A stretch of 20,367 nucleotides of DNA from a virus, in the IMG/VR virus record IMGVR_UViG_3300005613_000498, positions 1-20,367 of that record; one strand, 5' to 3'. Each line of letters begins with the position of its first letter. Positions within the stretch are counted from its first letter, which is position 1. Shown here in pieces: positions 1 to 5,910 of the stretch. Under the pieces are notes generated by a model that was given only the letters and a program-made list of their open reading frames with translations, was not told the origin of the DNA and made no database searches. Made by a program: the position numbers and the translations under genes.

Positions 1-123
1 AACGTTTTGAATATCAAAGTGGCAGTAGCCAACTAAATTTGGACTTTGTCTTAATTCACCATATACAACAGAGGCACTTTGTATACGAATAGCATTTTTA
101 ATACCATCTTCGTCAGTATCAAA
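1..123. repeat. Terminal direct repeat, left copy (circularity signature)
   Basis: Bases 1-123 are identical to 20245-20367. The copies lie in the middle of a coding sequence and the reading frame is continuous across the join. An assembly overlap on a circular or circularly permuted genome therefore fits better than a functional terminal repeat. True genome length would be 20,244 bp. Confidence 0.97.
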
Positions 124-204
124 AGTAGTTATTATGTTATACCCGTATGTGGCCTGTAAAAGCGGGTCAGTTAAGTTTGGATATGTAAGTGTTATCGTTG
201 CCAT
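1..204 (-). CDS. Distal tail protein, N-terminal 68 codons (continues at right end of window)
   Basis: This is the start of a 482-aa protein cut by the window ends. The ATG at 204 overlaps the stop of the preceding gene as TAATG, the coupling used repeatedly in this genome. The 68 codons begin MATITLTYPNL and run open to base 1. Reading on from 20244 toward lower coordinates keeps the frame: 20 further codons (IKHKCVYYPS...) join the rest of the protein, which ends at 19000. No alternative start is needed. The function is discussed under the right-hand part of the gene. Confidence 0.93.
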   Translation of the reverse strand, partial: MATITLTYPNLTDPLLQATYGYNIITTFDTDEDGIKNAIRIQSASVVYGELRQSPNLVGYCHFDIQNV

Positions 205-605
205 TAGTCTACTATTTCTAAAATTTCTAAAATTTGTTCTGTTATATCAGTTGGATAAAATCGTCTTGGGCTGATTCCCCAGTTTGGTCGTTCTCTACTT
301 TCGAATTTCTCAACACCAAAATAATTTTGTACTTCAGGAGTTAGACCCATTGCTGTATGATTACCTCCTTCAACACCAAAAGAAACAAAATATCCATAAT
401 TCAACATCTGTATTACTATGGAATAATCTTGCACGTATGCAGTCATACTACTTCTTAAAGCCCCAGTTCTATCCTTAAAATCACCTGCTTGTAAATCAGC
501 TAGTATTTGTCCAGCCAGTGTAGTTAAATCACGTGGTACGTCTTCCTTTAGTTCTTTAACTAGCGAATTAAAGTATAAGGCAATATTTTTAAAATCGTCA
601 TTCAT
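204..605 (-). CDS. HK97-gp10-like head-tail/neck protein
   Basis: This 133-aa protein resembles the HK97 gp10 family of head-tail joining and tail-completion proteins. Family-like features are a helical N-terminus (about residues 5-40), the segment DRTGALRSSM near residues 45-54, and then YGYFVSFGVEGG, a typical strand and turn of the fold. The C-terminal segment SPRRFYP also occurs in this family. Its ATG at 605 overlaps the stop of the tail-completion gene as TAATG, and its own stop overlaps the next start as TAATG, so it is translationally coupled on both sides. It would act in the neck of the virion. The assignment is from remembered family patterns, not a search. Confidence 0.75.
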   Translation of the reverse strand: MNDDFKNIALYFNSLVKELKEDVPRDLTTLAGQILADLQAGDFKDRTGALRSSMTAYVQDYSIVIQMLNYGYFVSFGVEGGNHTAMGLTPEVQNYFGVEKFESRERPNWGISPRRFYPTDITEQILEILEIVD

Positions 606-1819
606 TAGACGTAATAATTTCTAACCATCATTAAGTGGTCAGGTGTGTTATAAGTAGGGCTAGTAGTTCCTGTTATTGTACCGCCATTAGTATTAATTGA
701 CATATACTGATTGTCTTTACTAAACGTTCCTGTCCACAATTGACCACCATAATTTCTGATATTGGGGTCTGTCATAGGTGCATATACGTTAGGATATGAA
801 TTAGCATAATCGTGAAATCTAACTGAAACAAGGTAAGTACCTATATCTACTAATCTCCAATCACTAAACCCAGCATAACTAAAGTTGTTAGCATAAGCAA
901 CTGCTTCACTATAGTTTCTGTTTTGTATATCATTATAAGCATCTTCAACATAGTAAGCTAAACCACTAAAGTGGTCAATACACAATCTTGGATTTGAACT
1001 ACTATTAGAAGGTGATTCAGCAAACCCTTCAGTAAATTGTTCACCTACATCATTTGTGTATTTGTATTTGTTGCCAAATGCATTGTTTTGTAATAATAAC
1101 GGATTTGTGTAATCATAATCGTTAGGTAAAGAAGCAATATATTCAGGGTTAGTAGGCGGTGTGTAATCGTATGTTCCGTTTTGAGTATGCCAGTATACTG
1201 AACCAACAACACTAGGGTCATTATTTGCCCAAGGTAATTGTCGTTGATAAAATATTCCACTTTTAGAAGTAGCAGGTAAACAACTAAAGGTTCCACCTGC
1301 ATTAACTAAATATTCAGTCCCATCACCATCAGTAATTGTGGCTTGAGGACAACTTGCAGTAGCAATAGTTAGGTAATCACCAAACGGCGTATCACATCCG
1401 TCTATAGCTTTAGCATAGTTTATAGTAAGCACGGCAGTTGCACCTACGACATCGTCTTGGAATCTTTCTTTAAACGGGGTTATAGAAAAAGGAGTTTGAA
1501 TATCGAGTAGCGGGTCGTTGTTTGTATTTGTGTATACGGAAACAACATCTTGAATAATTTGGATGCATTTATCTTGTCCAGCTAATTCATTCGCTTCTCC
1601 GTCCTGAACTTGAGTCATTACAATTAAATTCAAGGTTAGGCTGAAACTATTTCTGCCGTTGCTGACGTTGCTAGGATTAATAAACACATAAGGATAATTT
1701 GCAGGTTCCTCATCGTCAGGAACCGATATGTCGCTGATATTACCATACCCATAAGTGTTAACCATGTAGTGGGCATTAATAATACTTTCTAAGTTGTCAA
1801 TTATATTCTTGTAAGTCAT
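605..1819 (-). CDS. Tail-completion (terminator-like) protein fused to C-terminal Lcl/DUF1566 lectin-like domain
   Basis: This 404-aa protein has two parts. Residues 1 to about 150 resemble the tail-completion proteins of Bacteroidetes phages: an N-terminal helix with NAHYMVNTYGYG, then YPYVFINPS, and an ending TPFKERFQDDVVGATAVLTINY. Residues 279-404 resemble the Lcl C-terminal/DUF1566 domain: SGLAYY, then YSEAVAYAN and GFSDWRL (SDWR at 319-322), then LWTGTFSKDNQYMSINTNGG, and a final MMVRNYY in place of the usual VRCVR. A Ser/Thr/Asn-rich linker joins them. A head-tail joining base carrying a probable glycan- or collagen-binding fold suggests a virion-surface adhesin. It overlaps the gene before it as ATGA and the next as TAATG. 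Confidence 0.75.
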   Translation of the reverse strand: MTYKNIIDNLESIINAHYMVNTYGYGNISDISVPDDEEPANYPYVFINPSNVSNGRNSFSLTLNLIVMTQVQDGEANELAGQDKCIQIIQDVVSVYTNTNNDPLLDIQTPFSITPFKERFQDDVVGATAVLTINYAKAIDGCDTPFGDYLTIATASCPQATITDGDGTEYLVNAGGTFSCLPATSKSGIFYQRQLPWANNDPSVVGSVYWHTQNGTYDYTPPTNPEYIASLPNDYDYTNPLLLQNNAFGNKYKYTNDVGEQFTEGFAESPSNSSSNPRLCIDHFSGLAYYVEDAYNDIQNRNYSEAVAYANNFSYAGFSDWRLVDIGTYLVSVRFHDYANSYPNVYAPMTDPNIRNYGGQLWTGTFSKDNQYMSINTNGGTITGTTSPTYNTPDHLMMVRNYYV

Positions 1820-2511
1820 CTTGTTAGTTGCATTTGTTTTTTCATTTGTTCTGCCTCTCGTTTCTTATTATCTTTGTCCCAAGCTAGCCAGTTGAAGCAT
1901 TCAATAACTCCTAGTTTAACTAAGTCGTTCATTTTTAGTATGTCGCCAGCACACATAAGCATGACTATGTTATACCATGTACGTGCCGTGTCGTTGTTGT
2001 CTTTTTGAATTTGTTCTTGTTGTTCGTCAGTTAGTTCATCATCAATTTCAAACAACCCAGAATATGATTTAAGCAACATCGTTCTATAGTTTGTATAAGC
2101 GAGGTAAGCTTTGTGGACATCGTTTATAGTGGTTGTATTAGGTAATTCGGTATTATACAATATATTACAAATATCAACAATATGTCGCCCCACACCTTGA
2201 TTCATATAAACTTCTAAATCAATAAATTGTCCTAAAGTTAATTCTTTAAAGTTAATTAGTTCGCCACCGGATAGTATTTTGTTGTATGTTGAATCTTCAG
2301 GATTAATTAAGACGTAAACTAAGGCTATTAATAATTCCAGTGTTTCGTCTGGTATTTTGTTTATCTCAGTTATCGGTATGTTTAATGCAGTTGAAACTAA
2401 TTGTTGGGGAGACGGATTATTGTTCTGTAATTCCATAAGTTGCCCCCACGTATCCAGAGTTAGTTTTTCTGGTAAATCATATTCAGCATCGTATATTACT
2501 AATTTATCCAT
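1816..2511 (-). CDS. Conserved phage protein, 231 aa; tail assembly chaperone candidate
   Basis: I do not recognise this protein with certainty. It is mainly helical. The central segment INFKELTLGQFIDLEVYMNQG (about 86-106) recalls a family found in Bacteroidetes phages beside tail-completion or tape-measure genes. The C-terminus is charged (DNKKREAEQMKKQMQLTR). Its position just before the tail-completion gene makes a tail-assembly or tail-chaperone role plausible, but the tape measure is several genes away, so this is weak. Its ATG follows the TerL stop by 16 bases, and the gap holds a 14-bp box that also precedes the tape-measure gene. It overlaps the next gene as ATGA. Confidence 0.6.
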   Translation of the reverse strand: MDKLVIYDAEYDLPEKLTLDTWGQLMELQNNNPSPQQLVSTALNIPITEINKIPDETLELLIALVYVLINPEDSTYNKILSGGELINFKELTLGQFIDLEVYMNQGVGRHIVDICNILYNTELPNTTTINDVHKAYLAYTNYRTMLLKSYSGLFEIDDELTDEQQEQIQKDNNDTARTWYNIVMLMCAGDILKMNDLVKLGVIECFNWLAWDKDNKKREAEQMKKQMQLTR

Positions 2512-2514
2512 CTG

Positions 2515-2528
2515 TCGTTAAATATAAT
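2515..2528 (-). promoter_or_regulatory. 14-bp box (ATTATATTTAACGA on minus strand) before the 231-aa gene
   Basis: On the minus strand ATTATATTTAACGA ends three bases before the ATG at 2511. The same 14 bases occur before the tape-measure gene (16646-16659). The core TTATATTTA resembles the Bacteroidetes -7 element (TAnnTTTG) only partly. It could be a promoter for a nearly leaderless message or a translation leader. Confidence 0.35.
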
Positions 2529-3748
2529 CACGCCACCCAGTTGTATGAACCTTTAGTGGCTTGGGTTTTGCGACAATAATTTGTTAAAGCAAGGCTAATA
2601 ACACAATCGTCATGCAATCCATTTGGGTGTCCGTATTTGACGGACCTTGTTTTTGGATTATAATCGTAAGTAAAATATCCCAGTTCGTCATATAAAGGAG
2701 AAAATAATTTCCTACTTGGGATACGGACGTTTTGTTCGTTGAAATCCAGAATTAAACCTTCAATTACCTCTTGTTTTGATTTGTTTGTAGTAATAAAAGG
2801 TTCTATATTGTTGTACTTCGCCTTAATCTGTTCGTACACCACGTCCCCCACACTATTAACTTCAATTAAAGTATTCGCGTTATACTTGCGTATAAACGAG
2901 GTTAAGTCATTAACCAAGTCGGCCCATTGTTGCTTATTGTTTCTGTATATGTCCAGCACGTTCCCGTGTTTATCCATTATTGTAGCGACTGAATAATCGT
3001 TTTGTTTTCCTAAATCAATTCCACAATACAATTGTCCTTCTCCCCTGGGATATTCATCATACGTGCATTTATCTATCCCCGTAAACACCTCACCTCCCCC
3101 CTCAATAAACGTTGCCATGTACTCCTGTTTAAATACGTTTTCAGGAAGTGTTTTTTTAGCATCATCAATTTCTTCTTTTGATATAAACGGAGTGTCTAAG
3201 CTAGTTCCCTTATACGATTTGTAATTTGGGTAATCTACGGATTCGCCTAGTTTAAATAAATCGTGAAACCAATTTTTACCTTTGGGGGTGGAAAGAAATA
3301 ATACTTTCTTACCACGTACGGCAAGAGTAGGGCGTATGGCTTCATACCATACTTCTCCTCGCATAAAAGCGGATTCGTCCAGTATTGCATAATCGAAAGT
3401 AAATCCTCGTATGTTATCGTATCGTTCACCACTACGGAAATATATTTCGCTATTTGTTCTAAGTTCAATTCTGGATTCACTAAAATTGCAAGTTCTAATA
3501 AGGTTAGTATGTCGTATTGCATTTTCTATATCTTTTTGAACTTTGTTTGCTTGACTATAAACAGGACTTACCCACAATATCTTACACGGCTTATTATTAA
3601 TAGCCCAATACAACAATAAATTCATCCCCATCAGCGACTTACCAAATTGTCGCCCAACCGAAACCACGTGGTGTTTAGCTGTACTATTTAATACACCATC
3701 AATAATTTCTCTTTGTTTTGTATGAGGATTAAACCCCGTTGCCTTCAT
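2528..3748 (-). CDS. terL: Terminase large subunit (packaging ATPase/nuclease)
   Basis: This 406-aa protein is the DNA-packaging motor. Walker A is GRQFGKS (residues 32-38). Walker B is YAILDE (120-125), followed by SAFM. The coupling motif is FLSTPKGKNW (151-160). The RNase H-like nuclease domain begins with YCGIDLGKQNDYS (acidic D245), continues with EVNSVGDVVYEQI, and ends with GLHDDCVISLAL, supplying the late acidic pair. The length is typical of compact TerL proteins. The ATG at 3748 lies 20 bases inside the TerS gene, so the two are likely co-translated. Catalytic residues in both domains look intact. Confidence 0.96.
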   Translation of the reverse strand: MKATGFNPHTKQREIIDGVLNSTAKHHVVSVGRQFGKSLMGMNLLLYWAINNKPCKILWVSPVYSQANKVQKDIENAIRHTNLIRTCNFSESRIELRTNSEIYFRSGERYDNIRGFTFDYAILDESAFMRGEVWYEAIRPTLAVRGKKVLFLSTPKGKNWFHDLFKLGESVDYPNYKSYKGTSLDTPFISKEEIDDAKKTLPENVFKQEYMATFIEGGGEVFTGIDKCTYDEYPRGEGQLYCGIDLGKQNDYSVATIMDKHGNVLDIYRNNKQQWADLVNDLTSFIRKYNANTLIEVNSVGDVVYEQIKAKYNNIEPFITTNKSKQEVIEGLILDFNEQNVRIPSRKLFSPLYDELGYFTYDYNPKTRSVKYGHPNGLHDDCVISLALTNYCRKTQATKGSYNWVA

Positions 3749-4067
3749 CTATCCTATTTTCAGTGTCGTTAATATCTGGACCAAATTCGAATTTCATATT
3801 CTTGAATAAGTCCTCTCCATCAGCACCTACTACTTCTTGTCTTGCTAATTTTGGAATCACATATTCGCTTAATTTAAGCATCAGTGTAATTGCCTCTTTT
3901 GGGTTTTCTTCAGCAACTTGACCTAACCATTCAGTCATGTTGTCTAAATTATCCTCCATTAGCCTTTGATAAGCTTCTTTAATTTTAGTAGTTGTCTTAT
4001 TACCAGCACCTTTGGGACGTCCGTTTGGATTCCCTGATACACCTTCTGTCCAGTTTGGATTAGCCAT
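3729..4067 (-). CDS. terS: Terminase small subunit (DUF5681-like)
   Basis: This 112-aa protein directly precedes and overlaps TerL. Its N-terminus NPNWTEGVSGNPNGRPKG is the DUF5681-type signature seen in small terminase subunits of many phages and prophages. It is followed by a helical segment (KIKEAYQRLMEDN...) and a stretch ending IPKLARQEVVGADG, which is common just before the TerL-interacting tail. It would recognise phage DNA and load TerL. The leader is AAAACTAA-TAATA-ATG, one of five minus-strand genes with this AAAACTAA motif. It overlaps the 70-aa gene before it by 8 bases. Confidence 0.85.
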   Translation of the reverse strand: MANPNWTEGVSGNPNGRPKGAGNKTTTKIKEAYQRLMEDNLDNMTEWLGQVAEENPKEAITLMLKLSEYVIPKLARQEVVGADGEDLFKNMKFEFGPDINDTENRIDEGNGV

Positions 4068-4272
4068 TATTATTAGTTTTAAATTTATTATATATGTTCA
4101 TAAGTTCTCTGTGAGTATTTGCTAAGCATTTACCACATGAAGTAGGACGTTTGTTAGTACCAAATATTCTGTTATAAACACTATACATCTTTTCTCTATC
4201 AGCAGGACTATAACGTTTTTGCTGTATAATTGATTCTAGGTAAGTTAATTCGTCGTTTGTTGGAGTATTCAT
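4060..4272 (-). CDS. Small conserved phage protein, 70 aa, unknown function
   Basis: This small protein is helical, and its centre reads YNRIFGTNKRPTSCGKCLANTH. One CxxC pair sits near residues 46-49, followed by a helix (RELMNIYNKF). The combination of IFG-N and CGKCL recalls small proteins encoded just upstream of terminase genes in Bacteroidetes phages. A single CxxC could bind metal only with partners or as a dimer. Its start overlaps the membrane-protein stop as ATGA and its 3' end overlaps TerS, so it belongs to the packaging transcript. Function is unknown. Confidence 0.7.
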   Translation of the reverse strand: MNTPTNDELTYLESIIQQKRYSPADREKMYSVYNRIFGTNKRPTSCGKCLANTHRELMNIYNKFKTNNNG

Positions 4273-4544
4273 AATTCTATCGTGTTTAATTTTCTAGTTA
4301 TTAATTCACTAACATACGCACCTACACCGGCAAATATAAATCCCCAGAAGAACGTAGTTATAGTATTTGACAAGACTACCCATGTGAACCACCATCCTGA
4401 ACATAACCCACAATTAAAGAGTTCGAAAGTATTTAGTTTTAAAGATTTGATTAGCCACAGATACGGCTTCGAATTCATTATCACAGCCCAACATATGCCA
4501 ATCGTAATTGATATTAGTAGTGTTTCTATCGTTGTAAGTTCCAT
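4269..4544 (-). CDS. Small membrane protein with CxxC motif (DUF1360-like)
   Basis: This 91-aa protein has an N-terminal hydrophobic segment (about 6-22, LLISITIGICWAVIM). After a polar stretch comes FNCGLCSGWWFTWVV (about 43-57), and then another hydrophobic segment (TTFFWGFIFAGVGAYV). The C-x-x-C followed by G-W/F-W resembles DUF1360-type small membrane proteins found in phages. It is not a clear holin. Its first 130 bases overlap the 3' end of the sigma-like gene in another frame, so about 43 codons are dual-coding if both starts are right. A later in-frame Met at residue 23 would shorten but not remove the overlap. It ends in an ATGA overlap with the next gene. Confidence 0.7.
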   Translation of the reverse strand: MELTTIETLLISITIGICWAVIMNSKPYLWLIKSLKLNTFELFNCGLCSGWWFTWVVLSNTITTFFWGFIFAGVGAYVSELITRKLNTIEL

Positions 4545-5070
4545 CTTTTATTTGTTTTATTTTGTTGTTAATTTTGTTTTTTAGTTTCTTTATACCACGA
4601 AGATATATTTTGCGAATTGTCGTATGTGGCATATTTAATTTTCTACCTAATAAGCTGTAGTTAGAACCATTTGTGTGGTACATCATTATGATTAAGGCTT
4701 CGTATTTTTCACCTGGAGTGCCTTGGTACATCTCATCTAATCCTAACATCAGTAATCTCTCCATCACATCTATCGAATAATCATACTCCTCATACTCTTC
4801 TTCCTTCGCCTCAACATCTAAGAAACTATCTCTGTATCTGTAGTGGAAAGGAGATGTACTACTTCTCCACTGATTCAGTCCTATTCTAGCGAGAAAGTAC
4901 CTTGCAGTTCCTGTATCTATCGAATCCTGGGATTTATCATGTTCCAGGAATATCATAATCACCTCATGTATAAAATCTTCATACAGATGTGGTTTCTCTC
5001 CTTTAGTAATATTATATAACCATTTTCTAATTTCATTGTAATTTTCCTGAATATATTGATTGGGGTTCAT
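4414..5070 (-). CDS. Sigma-70/ECF-like transcription regulator
   Basis: This 218-aa protein has the layout of a short sigma factor. A region-2-like segment reads YEDFIHEVIMIFLEHD (about 30-45), then ARYFLARIGLNQWRS. An acidic spacer (EAKEEEYEEYDYS) follows. A region-4-like helix-turn-helix reads SNYSLLGRKLNMPHTTIRKIYLRGIKKLKNKI (given here in pieces: SNYSLLGRKLNM, PHTTIRKIYLRG, IKKLKNKI). A 45-residue extension after the HTH overlaps the next gene. It is the second gene of the minus block, 11 bases after the zinc-ribbon gene, with leader AAAACTAA-CAAC-ATG. It is the best candidate in this genome to redirect host RNA polymerase to the phage-specific elements. Plain DNA-binding activity without a sigma role is also possible. 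Confidence 0.7.
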   Translation of the reverse strand: MNPNQYIQENYNEIRKWLYNITKGEKPHLYEDFIHEVIMIFLEHDKSQDSIDTGTARYFLARIGLNQWRSSTSPFHYRYRDSFLDVEAKEEEYEEYDYSIDVMERLLMLGLDEMYQGTPGEKYEALIIMMYHTNGSNYSLLGRKLNMPHTTIRKIYLRGIKKLKNKINNKIKQIKDGTYNDRNTTNINYDWHMLGCDNEFEAVSVANQIFKTKYFRTL

Positions 5071-5081
5071 GTTGTTAGTTT

Positions 5082-5378
5082 TTATAATTCACCTCTATAC
5101 CACCTTTGTATTGACCCTGTATTTGTTCTGTGTTTAAGTAATTGTGGCATATCGAATATCTGGGCATAGTGGTTTAGGCACCAATTGAATTCGTCCTCCT
5201 CAGTCTTAAATCCATTCCTTTCCCATCTCTTCACCCCCCTCCTTATTTTACTTTCATACATCGTCTCTTTATTACACGGACGACAATATGAGTGTAATTT
5301 ATCTAAGTTTTTTGTAAAAGAAGAGAATTCACTTACATCTTTTTCTTCTTTACATTTTGCACATACCTTTGTTTTCAT
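5082..5378 (-). CDS. Zinc-ribbon protein, 98 aa (HNH-associated type, no HNH core seen)
   Basis: Two CxxC pairs, CAKC (6-9) and CRPC (32-35), frame a short ribbon. The sequence KVCAKCKEEKDVSEFSSF is the pattern found at the N-terminus of many phage HNH endonucleases. The remainder (KIRRGVKRWERNGF..., NWCLNHYAQIFDM) is basic and helical and shows no HNH catalytic motif. It is the first gene of the minus block, 34 bases downstream of a promoter-like element, so it is probably expressed early. A nucleic-acid-binding regulatory role is likely but unproven; it could also be a decayed HNH protein. Confidence 0.7.
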   Translation of the reverse strand: MKTKVCAKCKEEKDVSEFSSFTKNLDKLHSYCRPCNKETMYESKIRRGVKRWERNGFKTEEDEFNWCLNHYAQIFDMPQLLKHRTNTGSIQRWYRGEL

Positions 5379-5412
5379 AATTTCTGGGTTAATTTATATC
5401 CTGTTGTCGCGT

Positions 5413-5435
5413 ATACATATTGCGAAAGAGTGGAA
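5413..5435 (-). promoter_or_regulatory. Promoter-like element M1 (TTCC-N11-ATATGTAT), toward first minus gene
   Basis: Read on the minus strand: TTCC, 11 mostly pyrimidine bases (ACTCTTTCGCA), ATATGTAT, then ACGCGACAACA. The ATATGTAT box ends 34 bases before the ATG at 5378. The same two boxes with exactly 11 bases between them occur at three other sites, two of them 30-34 bases before plus-strand start codons. The equal spacing in both orientations argues for a promoter. Confidence 0.6.
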
Positions 5436-5444
5436 GACACGAGA
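5413..5444. repeat. 32-bp imperfect direct repeat, copy 1
   Basis: ATACATAT, three variable bases, GAAAGAG, one variable base, then GGAAGACACGAGA. It matches 5792-5823 at 28 of 32 positions with no gap and in the same orientation. It contains the M1 promoter-like element on its complementary strand. The match extends beyond the promoter core (ACACGAGA), so it may also be an operator or iteron. Confidence 0.85.
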
Positions 5445-5476
5445 GGGGGTGAAGAGAATTTGAGAGAAGAGGAGAT

Positions 5477-5502
5477 GGGGAGATGGGAAGAGGGGATGGG
5501 GG
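5477..5502 (+). other. G-quadruplex motif in polypurine tract
   Basis: Plus strand: GGGG, AGAT, GGG, AAGA, GGGG, AT, GGGGG. These are four runs of at least three G with loops of 2-4 bases. It sits within a roughly 80-base purine-rich run (about 5424-5502) in an otherwise AT-rich genome. The motif is in the non-coding strand of the leader toward the minus block. Confidence 0.7.
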
Positions 5503-5707
5503 CGAATTTTTCACCTTATCCTTCCAGCCTCAACCATTCGCCTAATTTCTCTTTTCTATATAATACAGGACATATTAATAAATTTCAACATATCCCCTCC
5601 CCCAAATACCTAGTTTCAAAAGAAATAATTTATGCCAGCGAACATGGATTAAACGGATATTACAATAAAATCAAATTGACTAGGTACGTTTAGCATTATT
5701 CGCGGGA

Positions 5708-5786
5708 CTTGGTTTACCTGTTCCAAGCTAGTATTTCAGTAGCAAGTTTGGGGAAGAATATTTGAAACCGGAGTATCCCAACCGGT
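5708..5786. other. Possible structured RNA/hairpin cluster
   Basis: Two short hairpins are possible: CTTGG (5708-5712) with CCAAG (5723-5727), loop 10; and ACCGG (5767-5771) with CCGGT (5782-5786), loop 10. A further TTGGG/CCCAA pairing competes with the second. They lie immediately downstream of element M2 on the minus strand. Stems are only 5 bp, so this is tentative. Confidence 0.25.
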
Positions 5787-5791
5787 CATCG

Positions 5792-5814
5792 ATACATATC
5801 ATGAAAGAGAGGAA
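5792..5814 (-). promoter_or_regulatory. Promoter-like element M2 (TTCC-N11-ATATGTAT), minus strand, no ORF nearby
   Basis: Minus strand: TTCC, TCTCTTTCATG (11 bases), ATATGTAT, then CGATGACCGG. It is a near copy of M1 but no open frame longer than about 11 codons begins soon after it. A transcript from it would cross 400 bases of non-coding DNA before the gene at 5378. It could give a non-coding RNA or act only as a binding site. Confidence 0.45.
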
Positions 5815-5823
5815 GACACGAGA
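5792..5823. repeat. 32-bp imperfect direct repeat, copy 2
   Basis: This is the second copy of the 5413-5444 repeat, in the same orientation, 379 bp away. The four differences are the three bases after ATACATAT and one base between GAAAGAG and GGAAG. Confidence 0.85.
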
Positions 5824-5853
5824 ATTTTAAAAAGAAGTTTTTTTTCTTCGTTT

Positions 5854-5876
5854 TTCCTTTTTCCCACCATATTTAT
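5854..5876 (+). promoter_or_regulatory. Promoter-like element P2 (TTCC-N11-ATATTTAT), toward nuclease-like gene
   Basis: Plus strand: CGTTT then TTCC, TTTTTCCCACC (11 bases), ATATTTAT, TACCG. The second box ends 34 bases before the ATG at 5911, the same distance as M1 to its gene. The flanking CGTTTTTCC and ACCG are shared with P1. Confidence 0.6.
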
Positions 5877-5910
5877 TACCGCAAACATAACAACAACAAA
5901 AAACAACAAC

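Larger units (their letters stand above)
5379..5910. other. Divergent intergenic control region, no supported gene
   Basis: This 532-bp gap separates the leftward and rightward blocks. It holds three of the four TTCC-N11-ATATKTAT elements, a 32-bp imperfect direct repeat, a polypurine/G-quadruplex tract near 5424-5502 and possible hairpins at 5708-5786. The open frames in it start with GTG inside the promoter repeat or read the G-rich tract and do not look like genes. It is the most plausible place for a replication origin or packaging site, but nothing proves either. Confidence 0.7.

Noticed and set aside
1-123. Terminal repeat as phage direct terminal repeats or attachment sites
   Set aside because: It falls inside a continuous coding sequence, and its length is typical of an assembly overlap; no integrase is present.
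605-760. C-terminus of the Lcl-like domain as a diversity-generating retroelement target
   Set aside because: Lectin-like folds rich in Asn/Tyr are typical variable proteins, but there is no reverse transcriptase and I found no second near-copy (template repeat) in the genome.
5430-5693. 87-codon plus-strand open frame in the control region
   Set aside because: Its GTG start lies inside the 32-bp repeat and its first third simply translates the G-rich polypurine tract. It has no leader and no recognisable protein character at the N-terminus.
5700-5790. tRNA or known riboswitch in the structured stretch
   Set aside because: No T-arm consensus, acceptor pairing or recognisable riboswitch core; stems are short and compete with each other.
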